Shown here: in pieces, positions 16,633 to 26,724 of the stretch
Layout: the number at the start of each line of letters is the position of its first letter
Numbering within the stretch: the first letter of the stretch is position 1
Notes under the pieces: model-generated
Databases searched by the model: none
The model's input: only the letters and a program-made list of their open reading frames with translations
Told to the model about the DNA's origin: nothing
Origin: Photorhabdus akhurstii
GTDB taxonomy: Bacteria; Pseudomonadota; Gammaproteobacteria; Enterobacterales; Enterobacteriaceae
Assembly: GCF_018448925.1 (NCBI RefSeq)
Contig: NZ_RCWE01000036.1
Coordinates: 1-44,663 of the forward strand
DNA: 44,663 nucleotides
Direction of reading: 5' to 3'
Program-made: the position numbers and the translations under genes

Positions 16633-17349
16633 TTATTTATCACCCAACAGAACAGACTCCAGGGCGATTTCAATCATTTCATTGAAAGTTGTCTGGCGTT
16701 CCTCGGCGGTCAGTTTTTCATGAGTACGGATGTGGTCAGAAACGGTACAGATAGTCAGCGCTTTTGCGCCATATTCAGCCGCAACACCGTAAAAACCCGC
16801 GGCTTCCATTTCTACGCCCAGAATGCCATATTGTTCCATTACATCAAACAGTTGTGGATCAGGTGTATAGAACAGCTCTACCGAGAAGATGTTACCTACA
16901 CGCACATTGATGTTTTTTGCTTTAGCAGCATCAACCGCGTTACGGACCAGATCGAAATCAGCAATTGCCGCAAAATCGTGATCTTTAAAACGTATACGGT
17001 TAACTTTAGAATCAGTACATGCCCCCATACCAATAATTACGTCACGCAGCTGAACATCTTGACGTACTGAACCACAGGAACCTACACGGATAAGGACTTT
17101 AGCGCCGAAATCGGTGATCAGTTCTTTCGCATAGATAGAGCAGGATGGGATACCCATACCATGCCCCATCACAGAAATCGGGCGGCCTTTATAAGTACCG
17201 GTAAACCCCAACATGCCACGTACGTCGTTTACCTGCCGCACATTTTCCAGAAAAGTTTCAGCAATATATTTCGCACGTAATGGATCGCCAGGCATCAGAA
17301 CAACGTCTGCAAAATCACCCATCTCAGCATTAATATGAGGCGTGGCCAT
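16633..17349 (-). CDS. deoD: Purine-nucleoside phosphorylase DeoD
   Basis: 238 aa, essentially the E. coli length. It cleaves (deoxy)purine nucleosides with phosphate to base and (deoxy)ribose-1-phosphate; homohexamer, cytosolic. Motifs: [44 protein letters not shown], and [10 protein letters not shown] with the purine-site glutamate, followed by CTVSDHI. It is the last gene of the deo operon. AAGGAA precedes the start. The product, deoxyribose-1-phosphate, is passed to DeoB. Confidence 0.97.
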   Translation of the reverse strand: MATPHINAEMGDFADVVLMPGDPLRAKYIAETFLENVRQVNDVRGMLGFTGTYKGRPISVMGHGMGIPSCSIYAKELITDFGAKVLIRVGSCGSVRQDVQLRDVIIGMGACTDSKVNRIRFKDHDFAAIADFDLVRNAVDAAKAKNINVRVGNIFSVELFYTPDPQLFDVMEQYGILGVEMEAAGFYGVAAEYGAKALTICTVSDHIRTHEKLTAEERQTTFNEMIEIALESVLLGDK

Positions 17350-17425
17350 AATTAAATTCCTTATTTTTTTATTTAATGGTTATTTTAGTAATATATGGCT
17401 GCCCAAAAGCAGCCAGTAAGTAGGT

Positions 17426-18649
17426 TCAGAGCATTGATTTGCCATATTCCATTGGCGACAGTTCGAAATATTCAGCGACTGTCTGTCCAATATCAGCAAA
17501 AGTTTCGCGGTGCCCCAATGAACCAGGTTGCACTTTTGGTCCATAAATCAGCACCGGAATGTGCTCACGAGTATGGTCAGTACCAGACCACGTTGGATCA
17601 CAACCGTGGTCGGCAGTCAGGATTAACATGTCATCATCTTTCACCAGTTTCAGCATTTCAGGCAGACGACGGTCAAACAGTTCCAAGGCCGCCGCATAAC
17701 CCGGAACATCACGACGATGACCATAAGAAGAGTCGAAATCGACAAAGTTAGTAAATACGATGGTGTTGTCACCCGCTTTTTCCATTTCCACCAGCGTCGC
17801 GTCAAATAGTGCATCGATGCCGGTCGCTTTTACTTTTTGCGTAATGCCGACATTCGCATAAATGTCGGCAATTTTACCAATAGAAACGACCTCGCCATTT
17901 TTCTCATCGACCAATTTTTTCAGTATGGTAGGAGCAGGCGGCTCTACAGCTAAGTCATGACGATTACCGGTACGCTGGAAGTTACCCGCCTTGTCTCCAA
18001 CAAATGGGCGCGCAATCACCCGACCGATATTGTAACCGCCATCAGTCAATTCTTCACGGGCGATTTCACACAGTTCGTACAGACGATCCAAACCGAAAGT
18101 CTCTTCGTGACAAGCAATCTGGAATACCGAGTCAGCAGAGGTATAGAAAATCGGTTTACCCGTTTTCATATGCTCTTCACCCAGTTTATCCAGAATAACC
18201 GTACCAGAAGAGTGGCAGTTACCGAGATAACCGGGCAGATTTGCGCGTTCTACCAGTTTATCTAACAATGCCTGCGGAAAGCTGTTCTCTTCATCTTTGA
18301 AGTAACCCCAGTCAAACAGCACCGGGACTCCGGCAATTTCCCAGTGACCTGACGGTGTATCTTTACCGGAAGAGAGTTCACTGGCGTAAGCGTAAGCGCC
18401 AATAATGTCCGCGTCTTTATCCAAACCTACAGGGAAAGTTCCACAGGACTCCTCAGTCGCTTTACCCAAACCTAAACGGCTTAAGTTCGGCAAATACAGA
18501 GGCCCTTTGCGACCGACATCAGCATCACCACGGGCGCACGCTTCCGCGATGTGCCCCAAAGTGTTAGATCCTTTATCACCAAATTTTTCGGCATCTTCAC
18601 TGGCGCCAATGCCAAAAGAATCCAATACCATGATGAATGTTCGTTTCAT
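17426..18649 (-). CDS. deoB: Phosphopentomutase DeoB
   Basis: 407 aa. It interconverts (deoxy)ribose-1-phosphate and -5-phosphate using Mn, in the alkaline phosphatase superfamily. Metal-site motifs: [14 protein letters not shown] at the N-terminus, [11 protein letters not shown], and [24 protein letters not shown] near the C-terminus. AGGAG stands 8 nt before ATG. Gaps to deoA (71 bp) and deoD (76 bp) fit a single operon transcribed leftward. Confidence 0.97.
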   Translation of the reverse strand: MKRTFIMVLDSFGIGASEDAEKFGDKGSNTLGHIAEACARGDADVGRKGPLYLPNLSRLGLGKATEESCGTFPVGLDKDADIIGAYAYASELSSGKDTPSGHWEIAGVPVLFDWGYFKDEENSFPQALLDKLVERANLPGYLGNCHSSGTVILDKLGEEHMKTGKPIFYTSADSVFQIACHEETFGLDRLYELCEIAREELTDGGYNIGRVIARPFVGDKAGNFQRTGNRHDLAVEPPAPTILKKLVDEKNGEVVSIGKIADIYANVGITQKVKATGIDALFDATLVEMEKAGDNTIVFTNFVDFDSSYGHRRDVPGYAAALELFDRRLPEMLKLVKDDDMLILTADHGCDPTWSGTDHTREHIPVLIYGPKVQPGSLGHRETFADIGQTVAEYFELSPMEYGKSML

Positions 18650-18720
18650 AAATTTTCTCCTGCGTCAAATCACACTAAAAATGCGAAAATGCCACCATTA
18701 TCTAATAATAAGTATGGTTA

Positions 18721-20043
18721 TTATTCGCCAATTTGGCGATAAACCATCGGTGTGGCTGGTTTGGCTTCTGTACCCAGAACGATAGCTTTACGTACTGCCT
18801 CCGCCGCTTCCTGCCACTCATTCTCATTGTTGGCATGAATAATAGCTAAGGGTGTACCGATATTAACTTCTGAACCCAGAGCAACGATATTACTCAGCCC
18901 CACGCTGTAATTAATGGGATCTGCGGCCTTACGGCGCCCTCCTCCAAGGGAAACTACAGACATCCCTAAAGCACGGGTATCCATATGTGTAATAAATCCA
19001 TGCTGTTCAGCCAATACGGGTTTAGTGAAAACAGCGGTTGGCAAGTAGCTGTTGTAACGCTCGACGAAATCGGTCGGACCTTGTTGTGCCGCGACCATGC
19101 GACCAAAGATTTCGACTGCTTTGCCGTTATCTAAGACAGACTGGAGTTTATTGCGAGCGTCTTCACGGCCTGTTGCCAAATGACCGGATACCAACATTTC
19201 AACACCTAGCGCCATTGTCACTTCAAGTAAACGTGGATTGCGATTTTCCCCCGTTAGAAATCGAACAGCTTCACGAACTTCAAGCGCATTACCCGCGCTG
19301 GATGCCAGAACCTGATTCATATCCGTCAACAGCGCGGTAGTTTTACAACCTGCGCCGTTAGCCACGCTAACAATTGATTCCGCCAGTTGCTGTGACGCTT
19401 CATACGTTGACATAAACGCACCAGAGCCAACTTTGACATCCATTACCAATGCGTCCAGCCCCTCAGCCAGTTTTTTGCCAAGGATAGAGGCGGTGATCAA
19501 GGGAATAGAATCCACCGTCGCGGTAATATCGCGAGTTGTATAGAAGCGTTTGTCTGCCGGCGCCAATGAATTAGTCTGGCCGATAATCGCCACGCCAACA
19601 TCCTGAATAATGTCACGAAAACGCCGCTCATCAGGAAAAATATCAAACCCCGGAATCGCTTCCAGTTTGTCCAGCGTTCCCCCGGTATGGCCTAAACCAC
19701 GACCGGAAATCATCGGAACATAACCACCGCAGGCCGCCACCATCGGGCCAAGCATCAGGGAGGTCACATCACCAACACCGCCGGTCGAATGTTTATCCAC
19801 AATCGGGCCGTTCAGATTCAGGCTTTGCCAGTTCAACACGGTACCGGAGTCACGCATAGCCAACGTCAGGGCGACACGTTCTTCCATCACCATATCCTGA
19901 AAGTGGATAACCATCGCCAGCGCGGCAATTTGTCCTTCGGAAACGGTATTGTCACGCACGCCATTGATGAAGAAGCGGATCTCTTCTTCGCTCAGTGGAT
20001 ATCCATCACGCTTTTTACGGATAATTTCCTGTGCCAGAAACAA
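18721..20043 (-). CDS. deoA: Thymidine phosphorylase DeoA
   Basis: 440 aa, matching the E. coli enzyme throughout. It splits thymidine or deoxyuridine with phosphate to base and deoxyribose-1-phosphate. Motifs: [14 protein letters not shown] (phosphate loop), [17 protein letters not shown], and [12 protein letters not shown]. The start is TTG at 20043, supported by AGGAG just upstream and by the conserved [12 protein letters not shown]-terminus. Lies between deoC and deoB. Confidence 0.97.
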   Translation of the reverse strand: MFLAQEIIRKKRDGYPLSEEEIRFFINGVRDNTVSEGQIAALAMVIHFQDMVMEERVALTLAMRDSGTVLNWQSLNLNGPIVDKHSTGGVGDVTSLMLGPMVAACGGYVPMISGRGLGHTGGTLDKLEAIPGFDIFPDERRFRDIIQDVGVAIIGQTNSLAPADKRFYTTRDITATVDSIPLITASILGKKLAEGLDALVMDVKVGSGAFMSTYEASQQLAESIVSVANGAGCKTTALLTDMNQVLASSAGNALEVREAVRFLTGENRNPRLLEVTMALGVEMLVSGHLATGREDARNKLQSVLDNGKAVEIFGRMVAAQQGPTDFVERYNSYLPTAVFTKPVLAEQHGFITHMDTRALGMSVVSLGGGRRKAADPINYSVGLSNIVALGSEVNIGTPLAIIHANNENEWQEAAEAVRKAIVLGTEAKPATPMVYRQIGE

Positions 20044-20116
20044 AGCATTCTCCTAATCATGATTAAAATCGGGAAAAACTCAGTGGTTACGCACTGATTG
20101 ACGCGGTACTCGATTA

Positions 20117-20896
20117 TCAATAATTGCTGCTTTGTTCTTGATTCTGATGCCCCAGAGTGGTTAGCAAACTGCCCAACAAGCTGGAAGCCCCAAACCGGAA
20201 ATGACGGGCATCAGCCCATTTGCCACCCATAATATGATCAGCTAATGCCAGATATTGTGCAGCCTCTTCCGCGGTACGCACGCCACCAGCCGGTTTGAAA
20301 CCAACTATTTCACCCACTCCCATCTCATGAATCACCTTCATCATGATTTCAGCGCTTGCCAGAGTGGCGTTAACCGGCACTTTACCCGTAGACGTTTTGA
20401 TAAAATCAGCACCCGCGTTGATTGAAATTTCAGACGCCTTACGGATCAGGGATGCTTCTTTCAGCTCACCGGTTTCAATAATAACTTTTAGCAACACCCC
20501 CGCTTCTGCGCAGGCGGCTTTACACGCTTTTACCATGTCAAAACCGACTTGTTCATTACCGGCCATCAATGCACGGTATGGAAAAACCACATCGACTTCA
20601 TCAGCGCCATAAGCGATAGCCGCTTGGGTTTCGGCTAAAGCGATATCAATATCGTCATTGCCGTGTGGGAAGTTTGTCACTGTTGCAATGCGGATTTCAG
20701 GTGTGCCCTGTTCACGTAATACCTTACGCGCCACAGGAATAAAACGAGGGTAGATACAGATAGCTGCGGTATTACCCGCCGGGCTTTTCGCCTGATGACA
20801 AAGCGCCGTCACTTTTTCATCGGTATCATTATCATTGAGTGTCGTTAAATCCATCAAACTCAGCGCACGCTGCGCTGCTGCGGTTAAATCGGTCAT
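20117..20896 (-). CDS. deoC: Deoxyribose-phosphate aldolase DeoC
   Basis: 259 aa with start ATG 20896, chosen by homology to MTDL... and GGAGAG upstream; the alternative at 20908 adds four residues. Class I aldolase that cleaves 2-deoxyribose-5-phosphate to acetaldehyde and glyceraldehyde-3-phosphate. The Schiff-base lysine lies in [11 protein letters not shown], the proton-relay lysine in [14 protein letters not shown]. First gene of the deo operon, downstream of a CRP/CytR-type promoter. Confidence 0.97.
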   Translation of the reverse strand: MTDLTAAAQRALSLMDLTTLNDNDTDEKVTALCHQAKSPAGNTAAICIYPRFIPVARKVLREQGTPEIRIATVTNFPHGNDDIDIALAETQAAIAYGADEVDVVFPYRALMAGNEQVGFDMVKACKAACAEAGVLLKVIIETGELKEASLIRKASEISINAGADFIKTSTGKVPVNATLASAEIMMKVIHEMGVGEIVGFKPAGGVRTAEEAAQYLALADHIMGGKWADARHFRFGASSLLGSLLTTLGHQNQEQSSNY

Positions 20897-21098
20897 AAAA
20901 CTCTCCAACGTTATTATCGCGGCCAGCTTCTGCTAGAACCACACATTCTGTTAAACGATTGTTTGTTGGCGAGCGGACTTGTTCCCTAAAGATGTCGCGA
21001 TAGTATGCCTACCACGACGATTGAATTCCTTTTCACCGCACTATGCTCTCTTCGGCTTATGGTCCTTAATGCGAGCCTCGCCTTGATCCTTGAAATTT

Positions 21099-21205
21099 GG
21101 CATATCTTATATTTGAACATTTCAACGTTCAAAAAATTGTGCTAACAATCACACTAACTACATGTAATTTGCAAGATAATAATTTCAAATGTGATTTTTA
21201 TCACA
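21099..21205 (-). promoter_or_regulatory. deo promoter region with two CRP sites 52 bp apart
   Basis: Two CRP sites are visible: TGTGATTTTTATCACA at 21190-21205 (both half-sites perfect) and TGTGCTAACAATCACA at 21138-21153. Their 52-bp spacing is that of E. coli deoP2-type promoters, where CytR sits between two CRP dimers. Leftward -10 candidates are TCAAAT (21116-21111), which puts the proximal CRP site near -41.5, and TATAAG (21111-21106). The long leader to deoC (about 200 nt) shows no gene. Confidence 0.75.
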
Positions 21206-21356
21206 TAAAACTATATTTATCATGGGATTTACCAGCAAATCCAACTTACTTATCGTCAAATAATACACGACAAAAAATATAACTCACGAATTAAGAATAA
21301 ACCGGTAGGAAAATAGATTGCAGGCGGGATTATCCCACCTGCCTATTTCAACAACG

Positions 21357-22634
21357 TTATAGAGCCAGGAAAAAGCCTGCGATAGTTGCACTCATTAAGT
21401 TGGATAATGTGCCCGCTATAATGGCTTTCATTCCCAAACGAGCAACATCTCCGCGGCGGCTCGGCGCCATACCGCCCAAACCACCTAGCAGGATAGCAAC
21501 GGAAGAAAGGTTAGCGAAGCCACACAATGCGAAGGAAATAATTGCTTTGGTGTGATCTGACAGCACCTGCAAACCAGCGGCCGCAACCACATCATCCGGT
21601 TTCAAATATTCACCGAAGTTCATAAAGGCAACAAATTCGTTCACAACCAGTTTTTGACCGATGAAAGAACCCGCAACGGTTGCTTCATTCCACGGAACAC
21701 CAATCAGGTAAGCAATCGGCGCACAAACCCAACCCAACATCAGTTCAAGAGAAAGTTGTGGATATTTAAACAAACCACCGATACCACCGAGAATACCATT
21801 TAACAATGCAATCAAGGCCACAAACGCCAACAACATTGCACCGACGTTCAATGCCAATTGCATACCAGAAGCGGCGCCAGAGGCGGCGGCATCGATGATG
21901 TTAGCAGGACGTTCCTCTTCCGAAACCAAAGACATTGCATCAACGGTATCAGATGTTTTTTCAGTTTCAGGCACCATCAATTTAGCGAACAACAGGCCGC
22001 CTGGCGCCGCCATAAAGGAAGCCGCAATCAGATATTCCAAAGGAACACCCATTGATGCATAACCCGCCAGTACCGAACCCGCAACGGATGCCAGACCACC
22101 ACACATTACCGCAAACAGTTCAGATTGAGTCATGGTAGCAATATAAGGGCGAACAACCAGCGGCGCCTCAGTTTGGCCCACGAAAATATTGGCTGTCGCA
22201 GACAAAGATTCTGTACGTGAAGTGCCGAGAATTTTTTGCAGACCACCACCCAATATTTTGATAACTAGCTGCATAACGCCAATGTAGTACAACACAGCGA
22301 TCAATGAAGAGAAGAAAACAATAATAGGCAGTACACGCAGGGCGAAAACAAATCCCCCGCCACCAAACAGTTCAAACATTTTGGGGGAAACTAATCCACC
22401 AAAAATAAAATCCATTCCTTTCTGACCATACTGGATAACACTGGAAACTCCCTCAGACATACCCATTAATATTTTCTTACCTGCGGGAACATAAAGTACG
22501 AAAGCACCGATAGCGACCTGAATCAAAAAGGCCCCAAGGACAGTACGAAGTTTAATGGCACGATAATTACTGGAAAAGAGTACTGCGATCAAGATCAGCA
22601 CTGCCATCCCGACCAGGCTCATAAGGAGTTGCAT
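21357..22634 (-). CDS. nupC: CNT-family nucleoside/H+ or Na+ symporter
   Basis: 425 aa polytopic inner-membrane protein of the concentrative nucleoside transporter family. It closely follows the VcCNT/NupX subgroup: [16 protein letters not shown] (base-binding motif GQTEAP), GEYLKPDDV, and [10 protein letters not shown] (ribose-binding N-E-F). It ends in [11 protein letters not shown]. It imports the nucleosides that the deo enzymes degrade, and lies directly upstream of deoC in the same direction, with the deo promoter between. The symbol nupC is by family; the sequence is nearer the VcCNT/NupX type than E. coli NupC. Its own promoter carries CRP sites. Confidence 0.9.
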   Translation of the reverse strand: MQLLMSLVGMAVLILIAVLFSSNYRAIKLRTVLGAFLIQVAIGAFVLYVPAGKKILMGMSEGVSSVIQYGQKGMDFIFGGLVSPKMFELFGGGGFVFALRVLPIIVFFSSLIAVLYYIGVMQLVIKILGGGLQKILGTSRTESLSATANIFVGQTEAPLVVRPYIATMTQSELFAVMCGGLASVAGSVLAGYASMGVPLEYLIAASFMAAPGGLLFAKLMVPETEKTSDTVDAMSLVSEEERPANIIDAAASGAASGMQLALNVGAMLLAFVALIALLNGILGGIGGLFKYPQLSLELMLGWVCAPIAYLIGVPWNEATVAGSFIGQKLVVNEFVAFMNFGEYLKPDDVVAAAGLQVLSDHTKAIISFALCGFANLSSVAILLGGLGGMAPSRRGDVARLGMKAIIAGTLSNLMSATIAGFFLAL

Positions 22635-22708
22635 TGGAAGAATCCCTGTTCACTTAATAATAAATTAAATATGCCAGTTGAATGTAAATCATTCACTGAC
22701 GATGAGTC

Positions 22709-22810
22709 GGCGCTGATTATACTCAGTCATCGGAATGAACAAGCTATTGACATCACAAATATCTACTGAAAAAAGCAATAAAAAAATGATAAATGTGATA
22801 CGAATCACAT
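22709..22810 (-). promoter_or_regulatory. nupC promoter with paired CRP sites
   Basis: A perfect -10 (TATAAT, minus strand, 22721-22716) predicts transcription start near 22709. A CRP half-site (TGTGA on the minus strand) is within 22743-22758, centred at -41.5. A full site TGTGATACGAATCACA is at 22795-22810, exactly 52 bp further. The geometry repeats that of the deo promoter and implies CRP activation with CytR repression. Confidence 0.75.
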
Positions 22811-23055
22811 AAATTACAAAAATAATCTGCAATAGATAATCTAATCTCGGAATGGCAAAATAATCGACAATTAAGGAATAATTATCAGGTAAGCGCAATT
22901 AAAGTGTAGCGGTTATAATCCTCAGACAACAACTCTGACATAATATTCACATCCATAGATAAGCAAACGAAGCAATGTTCCAAAGATAACTCTAAGGAAA
23001 TAAGCCCATATTTAAATTACGAGTGATTCCTCTATGGAGATAACAATTTATTTTT

Positions 23056-23083
23056 TTGAATAACAATCAAACGGTTGTATAAT
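23056..23083 (+). promoter_or_regulatory. Sigma-70-type promoter for the HD hydrolase gene
   Basis: TTGAAT (23056-23061), 16-bp spacer, TATAAT (23078-23083), about 35 bp before the gene. The interval 22811-23055 shows no other feature I can support. Confidence 0.55.
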
Positions 23084-23119
23084 AAAAATTAATTCAATAT
23101 CTTTAGGTAAGTGAAAATA

Positions 23120-23776
23120 ATGAAAGCCAATATACTAGAAGAGCGCTTAAGAGCATTTCTAAAATATCGACTCGCAAACTCTAATGATAATGCTCATGAT
23201 ATTGGGCATCTGATCCGTGTCGCAAATAATGCGAAAAGGATTATGGAGAAAGAAGGAGGTGAGCCTTTAATCATTATTGCCTCAAGTTACTTACATGACA
23301 TCGTGTCATTACCAAAGAATCATCCAGAGAAAAAACAGTCCTCAAAGCTTGCAGCACAGGAAGCCGCCAGAATTCTGTCTACTGAATTTCCAGAGTTCCC
23401 AAAAGAACTTTATGATGCGGTAAAACATGCCATTCTAACCCACAGCTATAGCGCAGCCTTAACTCCAGAAACAATAGAAGCGAAGATACTCCAAGATGCA
23501 GACCGATTAGATGCGCTAGGAGCCATCGGACTCGCCAGAGTATTTTATGTAGCAGGTATGCTCGGCCACGGGCTTTTTCATCATGATGATCCCTTTGCGC
23601 TTAATCGCCCCTTGGATGATAAATCCTATGCAATCGATCACTTTCAGACCAAGCTATTGAAGCTCCCGGAAAAGATGAACACCACCGAAGGCAAGAAGAT
23701 CGCACAATCGAACGCCCAATATTTGGTTGATTTTTTGAGCAAACTCTCAAGCGAAATTAAAGGCGACTTGATTTAA
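23120..23776 (+). CDS. yedJ: HD-domain phosphohydrolase, YedJ-like
   Basis: 218 aa from ATG 23120; GTG 23111 is an alternative but sits too near its AGGT. HD-superfamily metal ligands are visible: AHDIGHLIRVANNA, SSYLHDIVSLPKNHP (the HD pair) and ILQDADRLDALGAIGLARVF. It runs parallel to E. coli YedJ along its whole length (ALDHFQTKLLKLP-type C-terminal segment). Members are metal-dependent phosphohydrolases, probably on nucleotides; the substrate is not known. It stands alone between nupC and the LysR gene. Confidence 0.88.
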   Translation: MKANILEERLRAFLKYRLANSNDNAHDIGHLIRVANNAKRIMEKEGGEPLIIIASSYLHDIVSLPKNHPEKKQSSKLAAQEAARILSTEFPEFPKELYDAVKHAILTHSYSAALTPETIEAKILQDADRLDALGAIGLARVFYVAGMLGHGLFHHDDPFALNRPLDDKSYAIDHFQTKLLKLPEKMNTTEGKKIAQSNAQYLVDFLSKLSSEIKGDLI

Positions 23777-23801
23777 TGGATTAATTTTTTAATCAATATT
23801 T

Positions 23802-24695
23802 CTATCGCCCTTGTGGGAATAAGTTATCTGCCATGAAATCGACAAAAGCTTTGACTTTGGGGAGTACCCAGCGGTTAGATGGCCATAGGACACGGAAAGT
23901 ACTCGAAGTATCAGACCATTTATCCAACACGGCCAACAATGTACCGTTGGCTAATGCTTGTTTAACGGTAAAATCAGGCAAACAGGCGATGCCGTGACCT
24001 TGAAGTGTCATGTAAAGTAGTGTTTCGACATGATTGCAGGTCATCTTTGCTTGAAGATGTATATCTACCCCGGATGCTCCTAAGCATAGCGGCCATTTTT
24101 CCAAAAGATTGGTTGTTGGAAACCGGTGCATCAAGCATGCATGATGGAGTAAATCTTTAGGTTGTGATGGCTTACCATATTGTGCAAAGTAACTGGGAGC
24201 GCCAACGTATAAAAAACGGCTAGATCCGATACGTTTGTTCATCAGTCGTGAATCATTGAGTTCTCCTGTTCGCACCACGGCATCAAACCCTTCATCAATG
24301 ACATCCACAAGTCGATCACTAAAGTCCAAATCCAATTCTATTTGTGGATAACGCATAGTAAAGGCTGACAATACGGGCAGCATCAAGCTGCTGACTAGCG
24401 GCAGACTCACCCGCAAGCGGCCTTGAGGCGCAGAGATAGAACTCAATAATTCGTTTTCCGCCGAGGTGATTTCGTCCAAGATGCGTTTGCAACGTTCAAG
24501 GAATAGAGTGCCTTCTGTCGTTAAACTGACGCTACGAGTGCTGCGTTGGAGCAAGCGTACACCTAACTTCTCTTCTAACCGGGAGATGCTTTTACTGATG
24601 GACGAAGGGGATAGCCCAAGTTGATTGGCTACGGCAGTGAAGCTACGAGCTTCGGCTACACGAATGAAAATCATGAATCTACTCAAACTATTCAT
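23802..24695 (-). CDS. LysR-family transcriptional regulator
   Basis: 297 aa. The N-terminal winged helix (residues 1-60) has FTAVANQLGLSPSSISKSISRLEEKLGVRLLQRSTRSVSLT, the usual LysR recognition helix; residues about 90-295 form the effector domain (GRLRVSLPLVSSLMLPVLSAF, LDFSDRLVDVIDEGFDAVVRTG). It is divergent from the exporter gene across 170 bp and likely controls it and itself. It may also regulate the biosynthetic operon beyond the exporter, but nothing in the sequence proves that. The effector is unknown. Confidence 0.9.
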   Translation of the reverse strand: MNSLSRFMIFIRVAEARSFTAVANQLGLSPSSISKSISRLEEKLGVRLLQRSTRSVSLTTEGTLFLERCKRILDEITSAENELLSSISAPQGRLRVSLPLVSSLMLPVLSAFTMRYPQIELDLDFSDRLVDVIDEGFDAVVRTGELNDSRLMNKRIGSSRFLYVGAPSYFAQYGKPSQPKDLLHHACLMHRFPTTNLLEKWPLCLGASGVDIHLQAKMTCNHVETLLYMTLQGHGIACLPDFTVKQALANGTLLAVLDKWSDTSSTFRVLWPSNRWVLPKVKAFVDFMADNLFPQGR

Positions 24696-24865
24696 CTGGG
24701 TTTCCTGGGCTTTTTTACATCACGATTAATGACAAAATAGTCACTTCAGAAATGATTATAAGCCTATTTATCTGCCATTAGTGAATCTGTAGTATGAAAT
24801 AAAATACATCTTGCTCTAGCTGCTATACAGCGACAAGCCATACGTACTCAGGGCAGAAAATCGAA

Positions 24866-26389
24866 ATGGTGATGAAATCTCAAATAAATATTGGATCAAG
24901 CGCAAATAAAGCGCCGCTGGTCTTGACTGCCTGTCTTACCGCCGCTGTGATTCCTTTGAGCATTGCAGGACCTGCCGTCGTGGTGCCTTCGATCAACAAA
25001 GCCCTTGGTGGAAGCGCGGTGGAACTCAGTTGGGTAATTAATGCTTACATTCTTACTTACGGCAGTGCAACAATGGCTGCGGGTAGCTTAGCCGATACTC
25101 ATGGGCGCAAGAAACTCTGGCTATTCGGTTTATTTCTCTTTGCTGTTGTTACTGCGGCGATACCTTATATGCCATCCGTTTTTTGGGTTGATATTTTACG
25201 GCTCATACAGGGGTTGGGAGCGGCGGCAGCCTTTGCCGGTTCAATGGCAGCGTTGACTCAGGAATTTGATGGTCATCAACGTACACGCATTTTCAGCCTG
25301 ATTGGCACAACATTTGGGGCAGGAGCAGCTTTTGGTCCTTTTTTGGCCGGGCTACTTATTGATTCGTTAGGATGGCCTTGGGTTTTTTGGCTACCGGCTT
25401 TAGTGGCATTAGTTGCCAGTATATTAGTGAGTCTTTATGCACGAGAAACGCGCGATCCCAACGCAGAAGGGCTAGATTGGCCCGGCGCAATAACATTTAC
25501 CTCATCTTTAGCGGCCTTCACTTATGGGATCATTCTGGCTCCTGAAAAAGGATGGGGAGACAGTACGGTACTTGCGACACTGATCTGTTCCATTATTATT
25601 TTCATCATATTTATTATTATTGAACGACAACGTTCAAGGCCCATGTTAGATCTCTCGTTATTTGCCAATGCGCGCTTTGTCGGTGTGCAACTTCTCGCCA
25701 TCGCGCCAGCCTATGCTTATGTTGTGTTGCTCGTTATATTGCCGGCACGTTTTATTGGTGTCGAAGGGTACAGCGCATTCGAAGCGGGCCAAATGATGAT
25801 TACCTTGTCCGCGCCGTTGCTAATAGTCCCCTTTATTGCCGGTCAATTAGCTCGCTGGATTAATGTCGGCATCATTTCAGGTATGGGACTTATCATCGCT
25901 GCTGGTGGCTTATTCTGGCTAGGTTATGGGATCTCTGGCGATACAACGGCTGAAAGATTATGGCCAATGTTGATTATCGGCATCGGAATTGGCCTGCCTT
26001 GGGGATTGATGGACGGTTTGGCGGTGAGTGTCGTACCTAAAGAACGAGCGGGTATGGCGACTGGGATTTTCAATGCTGTCCGTTTAGCCGGAGATGGTAT
26101 CGCCTTAGCGGTGGTAGGGGCTATTCTCTCTGCTCGTATATCTTCGGGTTTAAGTACATTAAGCAATATTCCGGCTGATATTTTATCTGAAATATCTACA
26201 CGTCTTGCAATGAGCGATTTAAGTAATGCTGTCGCTATTTCCCCTTCATTAGATAAGTCATTGCTCCATAAGGTATACGAAGAAGCATTTCGATATCAAT
26301 TCATTGCACTTGCAGTAGCGGCGGCAATTACCGCAATGTTAGTGTTTATTTTATTGGGTAAAGTAAAATCCCACGGTGAAAGTAAATAG
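24866..26389 (+). CDS. MFS exporter, DHA2 (14-TM) family
   Basis: 507 aa, about 14 hydrophobic segments, the EmrB/QacA/SmvA type of drug:proton antiporter. Motif A-like GSLADTHGRKKLW follows TM2, motif C-like GAAFGPFLAGLLID is in TM5, and the protein ends in a TM segment and short tail (LLGKVKSHGESK). The start is ATG 24866; ATG 24872 is also possible. Divergent from the LysR gene and 335 bp upstream of the 3,4-AHBA-type operon in the same direction. It may export that product or serve as a general efflux pump. Confidence 0.88.
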   Translation: MVMKSQINIGSSANKAPLVLTACLTAAVIPLSIAGPAVVVPSINKALGGSAVELSWVINAYILTYGSATMAAGSLADTHGRKKLWLFGLFLFAVVTAAIPYMPSVFWVDILRLIQGLGAAAAFAGSMAALTQEFDGHQRTRIFSLIGTTFGAGAAFGPFLAGLLIDSLGWPWVFWLPALVALVASILVSLYARETRDPNAEGLDWPGAITFTSSLAAFTYGIILAPEKGWGDSTVLATLICSIIIFIIFIIIERQRSRPMLDLSLFANARFVGVQLLAIAPAYAYVVLLVILPARFIGVEGYSAFEAGQMMITLSAPLLIVPFIAGQLARWINVGIISGMGLIIAAGGLFWLGYGISGDTTAERLWPMLIIGIGIGLPWGLMDGLAVSVVPKERAGMATGIFNAVRLAGDGIALAVVGAILSARISSGLSTLSNIPADILSEISTRLAMSDLSNAVAISPSLDKSLLHKVYEEAFRYQFIALAVAAAITAMLVFILLGKVKSHGESK

Positions 26390-26724
26390 AAAAAACAATT
26401 GATATTAATAATAAAATCACTAAATGTTAATTATTCTGTAATTTGAGAAACTTTATTTTATCATCAGGAGAAATGCCGACACTATCTATTACCCTTGCAA
26501 ACAGAATTAAGTTTTCCTACACACTTTCCCACATTGGAAAAATAACAAACAACACATTCAGGAGAATATAATTACACACCTTTATGACATTATTAAATAA
26601 AAATTTAAAGTTTGGGTGTTTATCGATATGAAAAAAACCGAAGATATGATAACAATTTATTACTATTTATTAAAAAAATTACCAATTGAAGAAATTATCT
26701 TATATTTTACGGGGGATTTTTAAT
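26390..26724 (+). other. Leader/promoter region of the biosynthetic operon
   Basis: 335 bp, A+T-rich. It should hold the operon promoter, though I cannot pick a firm one. It contains a 31-codon reading frame that ends 1 nt before the first biosynthetic gene. A second short frame at 26473-26571 has its AGGAG too close to the ATG to be convincing. Confidence 0.5.
26628..26723 (+). CDS. Possible 31-aa leader peptide upstream of the GriH-like gene
   Basis: ATG 26628 to TAA 26721-26723, ending 1 nt before the ATG of the synthase gene, so ribosomes finishing it could re-initiate there. The peptide starts MKKTEDMITIYYYLLKK and contains three consecutive Tyr codons. Its own ribosome site is weak (GGGTG). 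It may be a regulatory leader or accidental; no homologue is known to me. Confidence 0.3.
   Translation: MKKTEDMITIYYYLLKKLPIEEIILYFTGDF

Noticed and set aside
16720-20612. Several open frames of 60-126 codons on the + strand across the deo operon (for example 16720-17070, 17395-17751, 18405-18785)
   Set aside because: They run antisense to well-conserved deoD, deoB, deoA and deoC, show no family features, and have no ribosome sites of note.
26473-26571. A 32-codon frame preceded by AGGAG before the biosynthetic operon
   Set aside because: AGGAG is only about 2 nt from the ATG, too close for normal initiation, and the peptide has no recognisable features.
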